Shown in pieces: positions 1 to 9,415 of a stretch of DNA of 64,000 nt. This stretch comes from Bacillus sp. V5-8f (lineage in GTDB: Bacteria > Bacillota > Bacilli > Bacillales > DSM-1321). A program made the position numbers and the translations under genes. Position 1 is the stretch's first letter. The number at the start of each line of letters is the position of its first letter. Where the stretch lies: assembly GCF_002863565.1 (NCBI RefSeq), contig NZ_PGUW01000024.1:165193-229192 (forward strand). Reading direction: 5' to 3'. The notes under the pieces were generated by a model that ran no database searches, was not told the origin of the DNA, and worked only from the letters and a program-made list of their open reading frames with translations.

Positions 1-348
1 GTTATCAATAAAGAAGTAAAAGAAGAACAGAGGACGGTAAATGTACCTGTGGAACACGAAGAAGTATATGTAGAGCGCCGTCCTGTGAGGGATAGAGAAT
101 TGGATGCCAAAGATGCTGGTCCTATCACCGATGGGGAAACGATCCGTATCCCAGTGGTGGAAGAACAAGTAGAAGTGACGAAAAGACCGGTAGTAACCGA
201 TGAAGTGGTTATTGGCAAGAGAACCGTACAGGAAACTCAAAAAGTTCAGGATACCATCAGAAAAGAAGAAGTTCAGCTGGATAAGGATGGAAACCCACTT
301 GTCCATGATGATCAATTAAAAAACAGAATCGACACTGACAAATTATAA
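1..348 (+). CDS. DUF2382 (YsnF/AvaK-type) stress protein, 3' fragment
   Basis: The reading frame is open to the left edge, so only the C-terminal 115 residues are seen and the real start lies outside. The sequence is highly charged and repeats the pattern of DUF2382: a basic 'ERRPV' type motif (near residue 20), then 'IPVVEEQVEVTKRP', 'EEVVIGK'-like and 'QDTIRKEEV' strands. Proteins of this family (B. subtilis YsnF is one) are linked to general stress, often with an N-terminal PRC-barrel, but their biochemical role is not established. Codon use is like the neighbours. Assignment to the family is firm, function is not. Confidence 0.8.
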   Translation, partial: VINKEVKEEQRTVNVPVEHEEVYVERRPVRDRELDAKDAGPITDGETIRIPVVEEQVEVTKRPVVTDEVVIGKRTVQETQKVQDTIRKEEVQLDKDGNPLVHDDQLKNRIDTDKL

Positions 349-359
349 AGGTAACTCTC

Positions 360-395
360 AAAAAGCAATAGCCAATAATGGCTATTGCTTTTTTA
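360..395. terminator. bidirectional intrinsic terminator
   Basis: Stem AAAAGCAATAGCC / GGCTATTGCTTTT with loop AATAAT, flanked by an A-run on the left and a T-run on the right, so it can stop transcription from both the DUF2382 gene and the convergent sspI. It overlaps the sspI stop codon. Confidence 0.85.
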
Positions 396-594
396 CACCA
401 TTTTCCAAAGATTGGAGCATCTCGTTTTTTTCATGGTCGGACGAGTTTTGCCAAATCACTTCGAACAAAACGCCAAGGCCTGGCAGCATCTTTTCCTCAC
501 CGCTTTGGATGGCGTCCACGATCGTATCCTCTAGTTCTTGCTGGGTGTTGCCAGAAATATTCTGCATGATCGCGTGCCGAAGATTCAAATTCAT
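382..594 (-). CDS. sspI: small acid-soluble spore protein SspI
   Basis: A 70-residue protein that matches the SspI family along its whole length: N-terminus MNLNLR, the 'SGNTQ' turn, the conserved core '[20 protein letters not shown]' and the 'FEVIW' motif. SspI is a minor SASP made in the forespore under sigma-G and is packed in the spore core. It is unrelated to the DNA-binding alpha/beta SASPs. The ATG is preceded by GGGAGGA seven bases upstream. It is divergent from ysgA, as in B. subtilis. I could not place a convincing sigma-G promoter. Confidence 0.95.
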   Translation of the reverse strand: MNLNLRHAIMQNISGNTQQELEDTIVDAIQSGEEKMLPGLGVLFEVIWQNSSDHEKNEMLQSLENGVKKQ

Positions 595-717
595 TCTTCA
601 TTCCTCCCGTAAAATCAAGATTGCTCACATGATTATATTGCACCTGCTGTCGTGTATTATGTAATGGATTTACGTTATAATAGGAAAATCAGGCAATGAA
701 TGAAGGAGAGTCGGGTA

Positions 718-1473
718 GTGAATTATATTGAAAGTGCGAAAAATCCCAAGGTGAAACAATGGAAGAAACTGTTGACGAAAAAAGAGCGGGATAAGACAGG
801 CAAATTCCTTATAGAAGGGTTTCATCTGGTAGAAGAAGCCTTAAAAGAGAAAAACCTTGTCCAACAGGTTATCCTCAGCCAAGAAGTAGAGGTTCCCCTA
901 CGGTTCAAACTTGATGGTATTGAAGTTATTCATGCAGCTAATGATGTATTGAATGCGATTAGCGATACAGAAACACCCCAAGGGATCGTCGCAATCTGTG
1001 GCCAAAAGCAGGTGGATATTAATGAGAGCAATCCTGCCAGATTGTTGTTAATAGATGCTGTCCAGGATCCAGGCAATATTGGAACGATGATTCGTACAGC
1101 AGATGCGGCCGGTATGGATGCTGTGATATTAGGGGAAGGCTGTGCAGACCTTTATAACCCTAAAACTATTCGTTCTACCCAGGGGAGCGTGTTCCACTTG
1201 CCTATATTGAAAAGGAATTTGGCTGAAACAATTGACTGGTTAATTACCAGGGATATTCCTGTATATGGGACTGCACTGGATGGTGGCGTATCATTTGAAG
1301 AAACCGAAAAATCAGAAGCCTTTGCTTTACTAGTTGGCAATGAAGGGCAAGGTGTCAGCAAAGACCTTCTTTCTAAGGCGACCAAAAACCTTTATATCCC
1401 GATTTACGGTAAAAGTGAATCATTAAACGTGGGGATTGCGGCCGGCATTTTGATGTATCATTTGCGGAAATAG
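718..1473 (+). CDS. ysgA: TrmH/SpoU-family RNA methyltransferase YsgA
   Basis: 251 residues. An N-terminal RNA 2'-O ribose methyltransferase substrate-binding domain (about residues 5-90, with 'KFLIEGFHLVEEAL') is followed by a SPOUT/TrmH catalytic domain (about 105-250). The three SpoU motifs are visible: 'DAVQDPGNIGTMIRTADAAG' (motif 1, N and R), 'LLVGNEGQGVS' (motif 2) and 'IPIYGKSESLNVGIAAGIL' (motif 3). It should methylate a ribose in rRNA or tRNA using SAM; the target is not known from sequence. GTG at 718 is chosen because AAGGAGAG sits eight bases before it; an in-frame ATG at 700 lies upstream of that site. It directly precedes pheS, as in B. subtilis. Confidence 0.9.
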   Translation: MNYIESAKNPKVKQWKKLLTKKERDKTGKFLIEGFHLVEEALKEKNLVQQVILSQEVEVPLRFKLDGIEVIHAANDVLNAISDTETPQGIVAICGQKQVDINESNPARLLLIDAVQDPGNIGTMIRTADAAGMDAVILGEGCADLYNPKTIRSTQGSVFHLPILKRNLAETIDWLITRDIPVYGTALDGGVSFEETEKSEAFALLVGNEGQGVSKDLLSKATKNLYIPIYGKSESLNVGIAAGILMYHLRK

Positions 1474-1514
1474 GAACGATTTGGCATACAGGTTGGTATA
1501 ATAGGAAAATGAGT

Positions 1515-1543
1515 TTGAAAATGGCTGAAAAGTATACTATAAT
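1515..1543 (+). promoter_or_regulatory. sigma-A promoter of pheST
   Basis: TTGAAA (1515-1520), 17-base spacer, perfect TATAAT (1538-1543). Transcription should begin near 1550, just ahead of the T-box stem I. Confidence 0.8.
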
Positions 1544-1549
1544 TAAACA

Positions 1550-1965
1550 TAAATTTTATAAGTAAAAGACTTTGACAGAGAAGAGTAGCTTAAGGTATTC
1601 CGTACCAGGGAAAAAATGCCCCAGACTGAAAGCATTTTTACGGCGCTCCATAAGTGAATTCACCTCTCGAGTCGGCATCGGGAGATTTGTTGGCAAATCG
1701 AAAGATGCATCGGTATACGCTACCGTTATCCGTTTGAGTGGGCACAATTTTTAAAAGCATTGCTTTTTAACTTTTAAGCTGTCTAGCTGCAGCGCCAGCC
1801 CCTCGAGGTCATAAGGCACCCCTCTCCGGAGGGCAGGCCCTCCTACGAGGGTGCCTTATGCTTGTCGGGGCTGAGCGAGGCGCTTCCGCTTTTATAATGT
1901 GCCAATAAGGGTGGTACCGCGATACATAAACCTCGTCCCTTTTTTGGGATCGGGGTTTTTTTGCG
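1550..1965 (+). promoter_or_regulatory. T-box leader, phenylalanine-specific
   Basis: Tandem stem I landmarks are present: AGTA (1584-1587) on the 5' side and GAA (1656-1658) on the 3' side, immediately followed by specifier TTC (1659-1661, Phe) and A. The T-box proper, AAGGGTGGTACCGCG, is at 1907-1921, and the competing terminator follows (about 1931-1964, CCTCGTCCC/GGGATCGGGG then T-run). Uncharged tRNA-Phe pairs with the specifier and with the T-box bulge and stabilises the antiterminator, turning on pheST. A long palindromic repeat interrupts the leader between stem I and the T-box. Confidence 0.92.
1770..1892. repeat. large palindromic repeat (REP/MITE-like) inside the T-box leader
   Basis: A GC-rich inverted repeat unlike the flanking leader. 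The inner stem CATAAGGCACCC (1810-1821) pairs perfectly with GGGTGCCTTATG (1849-1860). Outer arms AGCCCC (1797-1802)/GGGGCT (1867-1872) and AGCGCC (1791-1796)/GGCGCT (1879-1884) extend it. The style (CTGTCTAGCTGCAGCGCC... CGCTTCCGCTTTT) resembles palindromes dispersed in intergenic DNA of Bacillus-type genomes, from memory. I saw no second copy in this window. The exact ends are uncertain. Confidence 0.75.
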
Positions 1966-1999
1966 TTTATAATTCATTTGTTTCAAGGAGGAATAGAAC

Positions 2000-3037
2000 A
2001 TGCAGGAACGTCTACAAGAATTGCAGCAGGAAGCGCTGCAAAAAATTGCGGAAGCTTCTGATTTAAAAGCCCTGAATGATATTCGCGTCGCTTATCTAGG
2101 AAAAAAGGGGCCTATCACGGAGGTACTTCGTGGAATGGGTAAGCTTTCCGCTGAAGAAAGGCCTAAAATTGGGGCTTTGGCAAACGAAATCCGCGAATCG
2201 ATTGCTGCTGGCATCGAAGAAAAGCAAAACAAATTGGAGGCAGCGGCAGTGAATGAAAAGCTTGCGGCCGAAACAATTGACGTTACTTTACCCGGCCGCC
2301 CGGTGAAAAAAGGGAATCATCATCCATTGACAAGAATCATTGAGGAGATCGAGGACTTGTTTATCGGAATGGGGTACTCCATCGCCGAAGGCCCAGAGGT
2401 CGAAACGGATTATTATAATTTTGAAGCATTGAATCTGCCTAAGGGCCATCCAGCACGCGATATGCAGGATTCGTTCTATATTACGGAAGAGATTTTAATG
2501 CGTACTCACACTTCTCCCGTACAGGCCAGGACAATGGAAAAGCATGGAGGAAAAGGGCCAGTGAAGATCATTTGCCCGGGCAAAGTATACCGTCGTGATA
2601 ATGATGATGCAACACACTCCCATCAATTCATGCAAATAGAAGGACTAGTGGTCGACGAAAACATTCGTATGAGTGACCTCAAGGGAACACTTGAAGTGTT
2701 CGCAAAAAAAATGTTTGGCACTGACAGGGAAATCCGGCTTCGTCCAAGCTTCTTCCCGTTTACAGAACCCTCTGTAGAAATGGATATATCTTGTAAAATT
2801 TGTGGAGGGGCTGGGTGCAGCGTTTGTAAAGGCACCGGCTGGATTGAAATTTTGGGTGCGGGGATGGTTCATCCGAACGTGTTGGAGATGGCCGGTTATG
2901 ATTCTAAGAAATATTCTGGATTTGCTTTCGGAATGGGGCCAGAGCGAATTGCCATGCTGAAGTATGGTATAGATGACATACGGCATTTTTATACAAATGA
3001 CATTCGTTTCCTAACACAATTTCACCGACATGAATAA
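2000..3037 (+). CDS. pheS: phenylalanyl-tRNA synthetase alpha subunit
   Basis: 345 residues, the usual bacterial length. It forms the alpha2-beta2 enzyme with PheT and carries the active site that charges tRNA-Phe. An N-terminal coiled coil (about 1-85) binds tRNA; the class II catalytic core follows with '[13 protein letters not shown]' (motif 2 region), 'THTSPVQAR', and '[16 protein letters not shown]' and '[15 protein letters not shown]' (motif 3, R). A CxxC...CxxC cluster ('[17 protein letters not shown]') is typical of PheS. ATG at 2000 follows AAGGAGG. It is the first gene behind the Phe T-box and is 25 bases from pheT. Confidence 0.98.
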   Translation: MQERLQELQQEALQKIAEASDLKALNDIRVAYLGKKGPITEVLRGMGKLSAEERPKIGALANEIRESIAAGIEEKQNKLEAAAVNEKLAAETIDVTLPGRPVKKGNHHPLTRIIEEIEDLFIGMGYSIAEGPEVETDYYNFEALNLPKGHPARDMQDSFYITEEILMRTHTSPVQARTMEKHGGKGPVKIICPGKVYRRDNDDATHSHQFMQIEGLVVDENIRMSDLKGTLEVFAKKMFGTDREIRLRPSFFPFTEPSVEMDISCKICGGAGCSVCKGTGWIEILGAGMVHPNVLEMAGYDSKKYSGFAFGMGPERIAMLKYGIDDIRHFYTNDIRFLTQFHRHE

Positions 3038-3062
3038 TAAGTAATTTTAAGGAGGACCAAAC

Positions 3063-5477
3063 ATGTTTGTTTCCTATAAATGGCTACAGGATTATGTGAA
3101 CCTGTCAGGCGTGACCGCTGATGAACTTGCAGAAAAAATCACAAAAAGCGGCATTGAGGTTGAAGGGGTACAAAAGAAAAGCGAGGGCATTAAAGGTGTT
3201 GTTATCGGCCATGTATTAGAACGTGAACAACATCCAAATGCTGATAAACTAAATAAGTGCCTGGTCGATATAGGACAGGAAAATCCCGTCCAAATCATTT
3301 GTGGCGCACGAAATGTAGATAAAGGCCAGAAGGTTGCGGTTGCGACTGTTGGAGCCGTGCTGCCAGGAAATTTCAAGATCAAAAAGGCGAAGCTACGCGG
3401 CGAAGAATCAAATGGGATGATTTGTTCGCTTCAAGAGCTTGGTATAGAAGCAAAGCTTGTTGCGAAGGAATTTTCGACAGGTATTTATGTCTTCCCTGAT
3501 GAAGCAAATGTTGGAGAAGATGCACTTGAATATCTAGGCCTGAACGATGAGGTGTTAGAACTAGGCCTTACTCCGAACAGAGCCGACTGCCTAAGTATGC
3601 TTGGTGTATCCTATGAAGTGGCTGCCATCCTCGGCCGGGATGTCAAATGGCCTAAAGCTGATTCGGGGAATTCTGACGAAAAAGCCTCTACCTACATCTC
3701 TGTAAAAGTAGAGGCAAAGGAAGACAACCCGCTTTATGTAGCCAAAGTTATCAAAGACGTTAAGATCGGGCCGTCTCCGTTATGGATGCAGGCACGGCTT
3801 ATGGCTAGTGGAGTTCGTCCGCACAATAACATTGTTGATATCACCAACTACATCATGCTTGAATATGGGCAGCCGTTACATGCGTTTGACTACGAGCGTA
3901 TCGGTACGAAGGAGATTCTGGTCCGGAAGGCAAATGATGGTGAAACAATTACCACCTTGGATGACGCGGAAAGGACATTATCAATCGACCATTTGGTCAT
4001 AACAAACGGCAAAGAGCCAATTGCGCTTGCCGGTGTTATGGGAGGGGCAAATTCTGAGGTTGGAAACGACACAACTACCGTTGTGCTTGAATCCGCTTAT
4101 TTTGCAGGAGCGGTTGTCAGAAAGGCTTCCAAAGACCATGGCCTTCGCAGTGAGGCTAGTGCACGTTATGAAAAAGGAATTGATCCAAATCGCGTGAGAA
4201 AAGCAGCTGAGCGGGCTGCCGATTTAATGGCAGAGTATGCGGGCGGAACCGTTTTAGCTGGTTCTGTTGAAGTAGATACCTTAACTATTGAACCTGCGGT
4301 TATATCCATTACACTGGATAAAATCAATGTGCTTCTTGGTACAAATTTAACCGTTTCAGATGTTGAGGACATCTTTAAAAGACTGCAATTCGAGGTTTCT
4401 ACAAACAATGGAGAGTTTACTGTTACTGTTCCAACACGCCGGGGCGATATTACCATCGAAGCCGACCTTGTTGAGGAAGTAGCACGCCTATACGGCTATG
4501 ATTACTTACCAACAACATTACCAGTCGGAGCTTCCATTCCAGGCCAGCTAACCGCTTACCAGCAGAAACGCCGCCAGGTTCGCAGAGTTCTTGAAGGAGC
4601 AGGCCTATATCAGGCTGTTACGTACTCATTGACAAGTGAAGAGAAAGCTGCACAGTTTTCGCTAGAAAAGCGAGATGCCATCCGGCTTGCGATGCCAATG
4701 AGCGAAGAGCGCAGCCAGCTTCGTTTAAGCATTGTGCCGCAGCTTTTGGAAGTGCTTAAATATAATACGGCCCGCCAAAATGACTCCATTGCTCTTTATG
4801 AAATCGGTTCAGTTTTCTTAAAGAACGATGCAGCCGATCTTCCGGATGAAAAGGAGCATTTAGCAGGAGCAATCACAGGATTATGGGAGGCACACCCATG
4901 GCAGGGAGAGAAAAAGCCGGTTGACTTTTTCGTGGCAAAAGGGGTACTTGAGTCTGTTTTTGATACATTGGGCTTCAGGGACAATATTGAATACCGCCGA
5001 GCACAAATTTCGGATATGCACCCTGGACGTACTGCCGAAATTCTGTTGAACGGAGAAATGATTGGGTTTATCGGCCAGGTCCATCCAACGATGCAAAAGG
5101 CTCTGGACCTGAAAGAAACCTATGTTTTCGAGCTGTCATTTAAAGCGCTGGCCGGCGTAGAACCAGAACCTATTCATTACGAACCAATTCCTCGTTTCCC
5201 ATCTATCACGCGAGACATCGCGCTGGTAGTAGACAAGGAGACTGTTGCCGGTGATATTCAGAAAGTAATCACTGAGGCTGGAGGCAAACTGCTGAAAGAA
5301 GTGGGGGTCTTTGACCTATATGAAGGTGAACGGATGGAACCTGGCAAAAAATCAATTGCCTTTTCATTAAAATACTTTGATCCGGAACGGACACTCACTG
5401 ACGAAGAAGTAACAAAAGCACATAATAAAGTTTTGGCGGCCGTGGAGGAAAAAACGGGAGCCCAATTGCGCGGATAA
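3063..5477 (+). CDS. pheT: phenylalanyl-tRNA synthetase beta subunit
   Basis: 804 residues, full length. Domain order: N-terminal tRNA-binding/EMAP-like OB fold (about 40-150, '[20 protein letters not shown]'), B3/B4 editing domain (about 210-380), B5 DNA/tRNA-binding fold (about 405-475), inactive class II core, and a C-terminal FDX-ACB anticodon-binding domain (about 710-804, starting '[13 protein letters not shown]'). The editing domain removes tyrosine from mischarged tRNA-Phe. ATG is preceded by AAGGAGG. It is co-transcribed with pheS from the T-box promoter. Confidence 0.98.
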   Translation: MFVSYKWLQDYVNLSGVTADELAEKITKSGIEVEGVQKKSEGIKGVVIGHVLEREQHPNADKLNKCLVDIGQENPVQIICGARNVDKGQKVAVATVGAVLPGNFKIKKAKLRGEESNGMICSLQELGIEAKLVAKEFSTGIYVFPDEANVGEDALEYLGLNDEVLELGLTPNRADCLSMLGVSYEVAAILGRDVKWPKADSGNSDEKASTYISVKVEAKEDNPLYVAKVIKDVKIGPSPLWMQARLMASGVRPHNNIVDITNYIMLEYGQPLHAFDYERIGTKEILVRKANDGETITTLDDAERTLSIDHLVITNGKEPIALAGVMGGANSEVGNDTTTVVLESAYFAGAVVRKASKDHGLRSEASARYEKGIDPNRVRKAAERAADLMAEYAGGTVLAGSVEVDTLTIEPAVISITLDKINVLLGTNLTVSDVEDIFKRLQFEVSTNNGEFTVTVPTRRGDITIEADLVEEVARLYGYDYLPTTLPVGASIPGQLTAYQQKRRQVRRVLEGAGLYQAVTYSLTSEEKAAQFSLEKRDAIRLAMPMSEERSQLRLSIVPQLLEVLKYNTARQNDSIALYEIGSVFLKNDAADLPDEKEHLAGAITGLWEAHPWQGEKKPVDFFVAKGVLESVFDTLGFRDNIEYRRAQISDMHPGRTAEILLNGEMIGFIGQVHPTMQKALDLKETYVFELSFKALAGVEPEPIHYEPIPRFPSITRDIALVVDKETVAGDIQKVITEAGGKLLKEVGVFDLYEGERMEPGKKSIAFSLKYFDPERTLTDEEVTKAHNKVLAAVEEKTGAQLRG

Positions 5478-5493
5478 AATCAATACAATGCAC

Positions 5494-5526
5494 AAATGCC
5501 CGGATGTTCATAGCATCCGGGCATTT
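5494..5526. terminator. hairpin between convergent pheT and rnhC
   Basis: AAATGCCCGGATG / CATCCGGGCATTT, a 13-bp perfect stem with a short loop, centred between the two convergent stop codons. Neither side has a long T-run, but position and stability argue for a shared terminator. Confidence 0.7.
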
Positions 5527-5531
5527 GGCGT

Positions 5532-6497
5532 TTAAAGCCTTTTATACTTTTTCCCAAAAATGGCTTTTGCCTTTTCCGTATTGGCAAAGTGCAGCTTCGT
5601 ATATTGCTGTAATGCTGACATTCCTTGTTCTTGGATCAAACGTGCTGCTGCTTGGTCAACCGCAGGGCCTGCTCCCTTAGGAATCGTAAAACCTGCGTTT
5701 TCACTTAATTTTTCAAAATGCTTTACAAATGCATATCGTGCTAATATGGATGCTGCTGCCACCGCAACATGTATTCCCTCAGCTTTAGTGCTTAAATATA
5801 TAGGCTTTGCTTGAAACAGCTCCTGGCCCTTTAAGTAGTTGAAGAAAACTGCAGGCTGGGCAAATTGGTCAATCAGCACACCCTCAGGGGTCTCAGGCAG
5901 AATTTTCGCGAGCACATGCTTTATCGCCTGATTATGGAGCAATGCCTTCATTTTGCCCTGGGACATCCCTTTAGCTTGCATGCTATTGTATTTAGGGTTA
6001 TCACAAGTAAGCAGGCTAAAGGGCACAATATGTTTTATTTGGCTTGCAATTTGTGTGATTTGAGTGTCAGTCAGGTTTTTTGAGTCCTTGACGCCCAGCT
6101 CCTTTAATAGTGGGATATGTTCCTTTTTTGCATAAACTGCGACAACTGTTATCGGCCCAAAATAATCGCCGGTACCTACCTCATCAGATCCTACTATGGA
6201 CAGAGAGCCGATATTTTCAGGCGGTGCATAGCTGTGTGTTTTCAAAGATGGTTTGTTGGCTTGTTTCTTGGGGGAGGCCTTAGGTCCCTCTGCCTCACTA
6301 GACCACTTTGCAGCCTCTTTTTGCGATGCAGCTCCCTGAAACAATACTTTTCCGGATTTATAGGCAGTAATTGTGCAATTTGCAGGCTTTGCGGCAAAGA
6401 TTCCTCCGGGTGGGGTTTTTTCCGCCAAATGGGCGGAATAATGAATTTTCATCGATTCTATTTTTTCTGGGCTAAGAATGAGAACTACATTGGACAT
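5532..6497 (-). CDS. rnhC: ribonuclease HIII
   Basis: 321 residues. The N-terminal about 85 residues form the TBP-like substrate-binding domain of RNase HIII. The RNase H type 2 fold begins at 'SIVGSDEVGTGDYFGPITVV', giving the D-E-G signature with catalytic Asp and Glu, and a further acidic residue is in 'LGVKDSKNL'. It cleaves RNA in RNA:DNA hybrids. The N-terminal domain and the 'DEVGTGD' form separate it from RNase HII (rnhB). The gene runs against its neighbours and is divergent from zapA, as in B. subtilis. Confidence 0.95.
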   Translation of the reverse strand: MSNVVLILSPEKIESMKIHYSAHLAEKTPPGGIFAAKPANCTITAYKSGKVLFQGAASQKEAAKWSSEAEGPKASPKKQANKPSLKTHSYAPPENIGSLSIVGSDEVGTGDYFGPITVVAVYAKKEHIPLLKELGVKDSKNLTDTQITQIASQIKHIVPFSLLTCDNPKYNSMQAKGMSQGKMKALLHNQAIKHVLAKILPETPEGVLIDQFAQPAVFFNYLKGQELFQAKPIYLSTKAEGIHVAVAAASILARYAFVKHFEKLSENAGFTIPKGAGPAVDQAAARLIQEQGMSALQQYTKLHFANTEKAKAIFGKKYKRL

Positions 6498-6580
6498 ACA
6501 AAAACTCCTTATTTCCCTTTTAAGGTTGGTTAAAAATTACAAAAAAGTGGATTTATGCCGATTGAAACGGATCCTCTGGC

Positions 6581-6609
6581 TTTCATGCTGAAAAAGTTCG
6601 TGATATGAT
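6581..6609 (+). promoter_or_regulatory. possible promoter of the zapA operon
   Basis: TTTCAT (6581-6586), 17-base spacer, TATGAT (6604-6609) in the rnhC-zapA divergent spacer. The -10 box is good, the -35 box is weak. Confidence 0.35.
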
Positions 6610-6645
6610 ATAGATTAGGATTCTTTAGATTGGGGGCATATCATC

Positions 6646-6906
6646 TTGTCAGGCGAGAACAAAACGAAAATTACCGTAGATATATATGGACAACAATATA
6701 CCATCATGGGTGCTGAAAGCTCCAGCCATATTCGCCTGGTCGCATCCATGGTCGACGATAAAATGAGAGAGATAAGCTCCAAGAATCCGCAGTTGGATAC
6801 CAGCAAACTGGCTGTTCTTACAGCTGTAAATGCTGTCCATGATTATCTGAAACTAAAAGACGAAATGGATCAGCTTCAACTTGAATTAAAGAATGTAAAG
6901 GACTGA
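6646..6906 (+). CDS. zapA: cell division protein ZapA
   Basis: 86 residues, the size expected for Firmicute ZapA. The N-terminal beta-hairpin ('[15 protein letters not shown]') is followed by a long C-terminal helix/coiled coil ending in repeated Leu, Lys and Glu. ZapA tetramerises and bundles FtsZ filaments at the division site. The start is TTG at 6646; GGGGG is about nine bases upstream and the N-terminus MSGENKTKI aligns with relatives. It is four bases from the next gene, so probably co-translated. Confidence 0.93.
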   Translation: MSGENKTKITVDIYGQQYTIMGAESSSHIRLVASMVDDKMREISSKNPQLDTSKLAVLTAVNAVHDYLKLKDEMDQLQLELKNVKD

Positions 6907-6910
6907 GTGC

Positions 6911-7453
6911 ATGCTTGATCTGGCAATTCTAGCCATCCTTTTAATCGGTTTCCTGGTCGGATTAAGGCGGGGCTTCATTCTTCAGGTCATACACATTACC
7001 GGCTTCGTCGTAGCTTTCATTGCTGCTTATCTATATTATGATGATCTAGCCCCGAAGCTTAAGCTATGGATTCCTTTCCCATCGCTTGGAGAGGCGGGAG
7101 CCTTCAAATCATTTTTCGATGGAACCGGATTGGATATGGCTTATTACAATGCCATTGCTTTCGCAATCATATTCTTTTCTGCAAAAATAATCTGGCAAAT
7201 GATTGGATCAATGCTTGACTTCATTGCCCATCTGCCGATCCTTAAAAGCTTGAATCGATGGGGCGGTGGCATACTGGGTTTCCTGGAAGTCTATCTAATC
7301 ATCTTTATTGTATTATACATTGCAGCCCTCCTGCCAGTTGAATCGGTTCAAGGGCCGATGAATGATTCATTTCTAGCAGAAGGTATGGTGAAAAATACAC
7401 CGTTTTTATCGGGGAAGGTAAAAGAACTGTGGTTCCAATATACAGCTTCTTGA
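6911..7453 (+). CDS. yshB: CvpA-family membrane protein (YshB)
   Basis: 180 residues with four hydrophobic segments (about 2-20, 25-45, 75-100 and 125-150). The first carries the CvpA signature 'AILLIGFLVGLRRGF'. CvpA of Escherichia coli is needed for colicin V production; in Bacilli the role is unknown. The pairing with zapA and polX is the same as in B. subtilis. Family assignment is firm, function open. Confidence 0.85.
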   Translation: MLDLAILAILLIGFLVGLRRGFILQVIHITGFVVAFIAAYLYYDDLAPKLKLWIPFPSLGEAGAFKSFFDGTGLDMAYYNAIAFAIIFFSAKIIWQMIGSMLDFIAHLPILKSLNRWGGGILGFLEVYLIIFIVLYIAALLPVESVQGPMNDSFLAEGMVKNTPFLSGKVKELWFQYTAS

Positions 7454-7654
7454 GTTTGGGAAACAGGGTCTCTCTCTTTATCCAAGGATTTCGCACATTG
7501 ACAAAGCTCAAGTGCCGTTCCAGGATCGGGGAGCGGCCCTGTTTTAATGCACGATAACTGAAAACCCCAATGGGTTTTTGGGCTCTAAACACAGTGGAAT
7601 ACTCATAATTGAAGTCTCATATACAAAACGATAATAATTGGCAGGTGAACGAAA

Positions 7655-9373
7655 ATGGCTGTTAATAAGAAAGATATAATCAAGCTGCTCGAACTTATTG
7701 CAATATATATGGAATTGAAAGGGGAAAATCCGTTTAAGGTTTCCGCGTTTCGGAAGGCTGCTGCTGCGCTGGAGACAGATGACAGAAGTTTGGCCGAAAT
7801 TGATGACTTTACAGCTTTAAATGGAATCGGCAAAGGAACCGCTGCGGTGATTGTGGAGTACATTCATGAAGGAAAATCAACTGTCCTGGAGGAATTGCAG
7901 GATGAGGTGCCAAAAGGCTTAATCCCGCTGCTGCAGCTTCAAGGTTTGGGTGGGAAAAAGATTGCGAAGCTTCATAAAGAACTTCATATAAATGATATAA
8001 ATGATTTAAAGCTAGCATGTGAAGATGGAAGAGTGAGGGATCTTGCAGGCTTTGGGAAAAAAACCGAAGAAAAAATTCTCGCTGCGATTAAAGAAGCTGG
8101 TTCGAGGCCGGACAGGCTTCCGCTTGCATTCATGCTGCCGATTGCGGACGATATAGAGGCCCGGCTTGGAAATATGGAGCATATTATCCGTTATTCACGT
8201 GCAGGAAGCATTCGCCGTATGAAAGAAACCATTAAAGACCTGGACTTCATCATTTCTGCAAGCAACCCGGAATTAGTAAAGGATCAGTTGCTTTCATTGC
8301 CGGGAATTAGGCAGGTAATTGCGGCTGGGGATACAAAAGTTTCTGTCACACTTGGTTATGACTATGATGTATCCGTGGACTTCCGTATTGTCCAGGACAA
8401 AGAATTCATTACGACTTTGCATCATTTTACGGGCTCTAAGGACCATAATGTAAGGATGCGGCAGCTTGCCAAGGATAAAGGGGAAAAAATCAGTGAATAT
8501 GGGGTCGAGGTTATCGAATCAGGCGAAATTCTCAACTTTGACAGTGAGGAAGCCTTTTTTGCCCATTTCGGGCTACCGTTCATACCTCCTGAGGTGCGCG
8601 AGGATGGAACAGAGGTGGATGATTTTAAGCAGCCCGAGGAACTGATTTCTTTAACCAGGATTCATGGTGATTTGCATATGCATACAACCTGGAGTGACGG
8701 TGCCCATACAATTGAAGAAATGATTGACGCGTGCAGAGCAAAAGGGTATAAATACATGGCAATTACGGACCATTCCCAGTATTTGAAAGTGGCAAATGGG
8801 CTTACTGCTGAGAGATTGCGCGAACAAAAAGAAATCATTCATAGGTTAAATGAAAGGTATGATGACATTACGATTCTATCGGGAATTGAGATGGATATCC
8901 TGCCAGACGGCTCCCTTGATTTTGATGATGAACTTCTTGCAGAATTAGACATTGTAATTGCATCGATCCATTCTAGCTTTTCACAGCCCAAAGAAACTAT
9001 AATGGAACGCCTTAAGAACGCCCTGGAAAATCCGAATGTCGACATTATTGCCCATCCTACGGGAAGAGTAATAGGAAGGCGCCCTGGATATCAGGTGGAT
9101 ATGGATGATTTGATTAAACTCGCCAGAGAAACGGATACGGCGCTTGAGCTTAATGCCAATCCAAACCGCTTGGACCTAGCCGCCCCTTACTTGCGACAGG
9201 CACAGGAAGCAGGCGTGAAAATTGTTATCAATACAGATGCCCATAGCATAGACATGCTAGATGATATGCCAATTGGTGTATCTGCAGCAAAAAAAGGCTG
9301 GATCAGGCAAGACTCCGTGCTGAACGCTAGGGATACGAAAGGCCTGCTAAGCTACCTAAAAAGAAATGAATGA
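7655..9373 (+). CDS. polX: DNA polymerase/3'-5' exonuclease PolX
   Basis: 572 residues. Order: N-terminal 8-kDa and helix-hairpin-helix segments (about 1-145, 'LNGIGKGTAAVIVEYI' and 'LQGLGGKKI'), family X polymerase palm and thumb (about 150-320, 'GSIRRMKETIKDLDFII' giving two metal-binding Asp, third Asp in 'VSVDFR'), then a PHP exonuclease domain (about 333-572, 'HGDLHMHTTWSDG', 'AITDHS', 'GIEMDIL'). It fills gaps in base excision repair. All three polymerase Asp and the PHP His residues seem intact. ATG has AGGTGA upstream. About 200 bp with no clear gene separate it from yshB. Confidence 0.96.
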   Translation: MAVNKKDIIKLLELIAIYMELKGENPFKVSAFRKAAAALETDDRSLAEIDDFTALNGIGKGTAAVIVEYIHEGKSTVLEELQDEVPKGLIPLLQLQGLGGKKIAKLHKELHINDINDLKLACEDGRVRDLAGFGKKTEEKILAAIKEAGSRPDRLPLAFMLPIADDIEARLGNMEHIIRYSRAGSIRRMKETIKDLDFIISASNPELVKDQLLSLPGIRQVIAAGDTKVSVTLGYDYDVSVDFRIVQDKEFITTLHHFTGSKDHNVRMRQLAKDKGEKISEYGVEVIESGEILNFDSEEAFFAHFGLPFIPPEVREDGTEVDDFKQPEELISLTRIHGDLHMHTTWSDGAHTIEEMIDACRAKGYKYMAITDHSQYLKVANGLTAERLREQKEIIHRLNERYDDITILSGIEMDILPDGSLDFDDELLAELDIVIASIHSSFSQPKETIMERLKNALENPNVDIIAHPTGRVIGRRPGYQVDMDDLIKLARETDTALELNANPNRLDLAAPYLRQAQEAGVKIVINTDAHSIDMLDDMPIGVSAAKKGWIRQDSVLNARDTKGLLSYLKRNE

Positions 9374-9415
9374 CAACAAAAGACAAAAGCTAAGTAAGGA
9401 GGATAAAAACACTCC

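Noticed and set aside
378..569. Plus-strand frame of 63 codons
   Set aside because: Antisense to sspI, whose protein is plainly recognised.
1572..1754. 60-codon frame on the plus strand in the pheS leader
   Set aside because: It lies on T-box stem I and its specifier, has no ribosome site, and is RNA structure, not coding.
6117..6533. Plus-strand frame of 138 codons opposite rnhC
   Set aside because: Cys/Arg/Phe-rich composition and overlap with a recognised RNase HIII gene.
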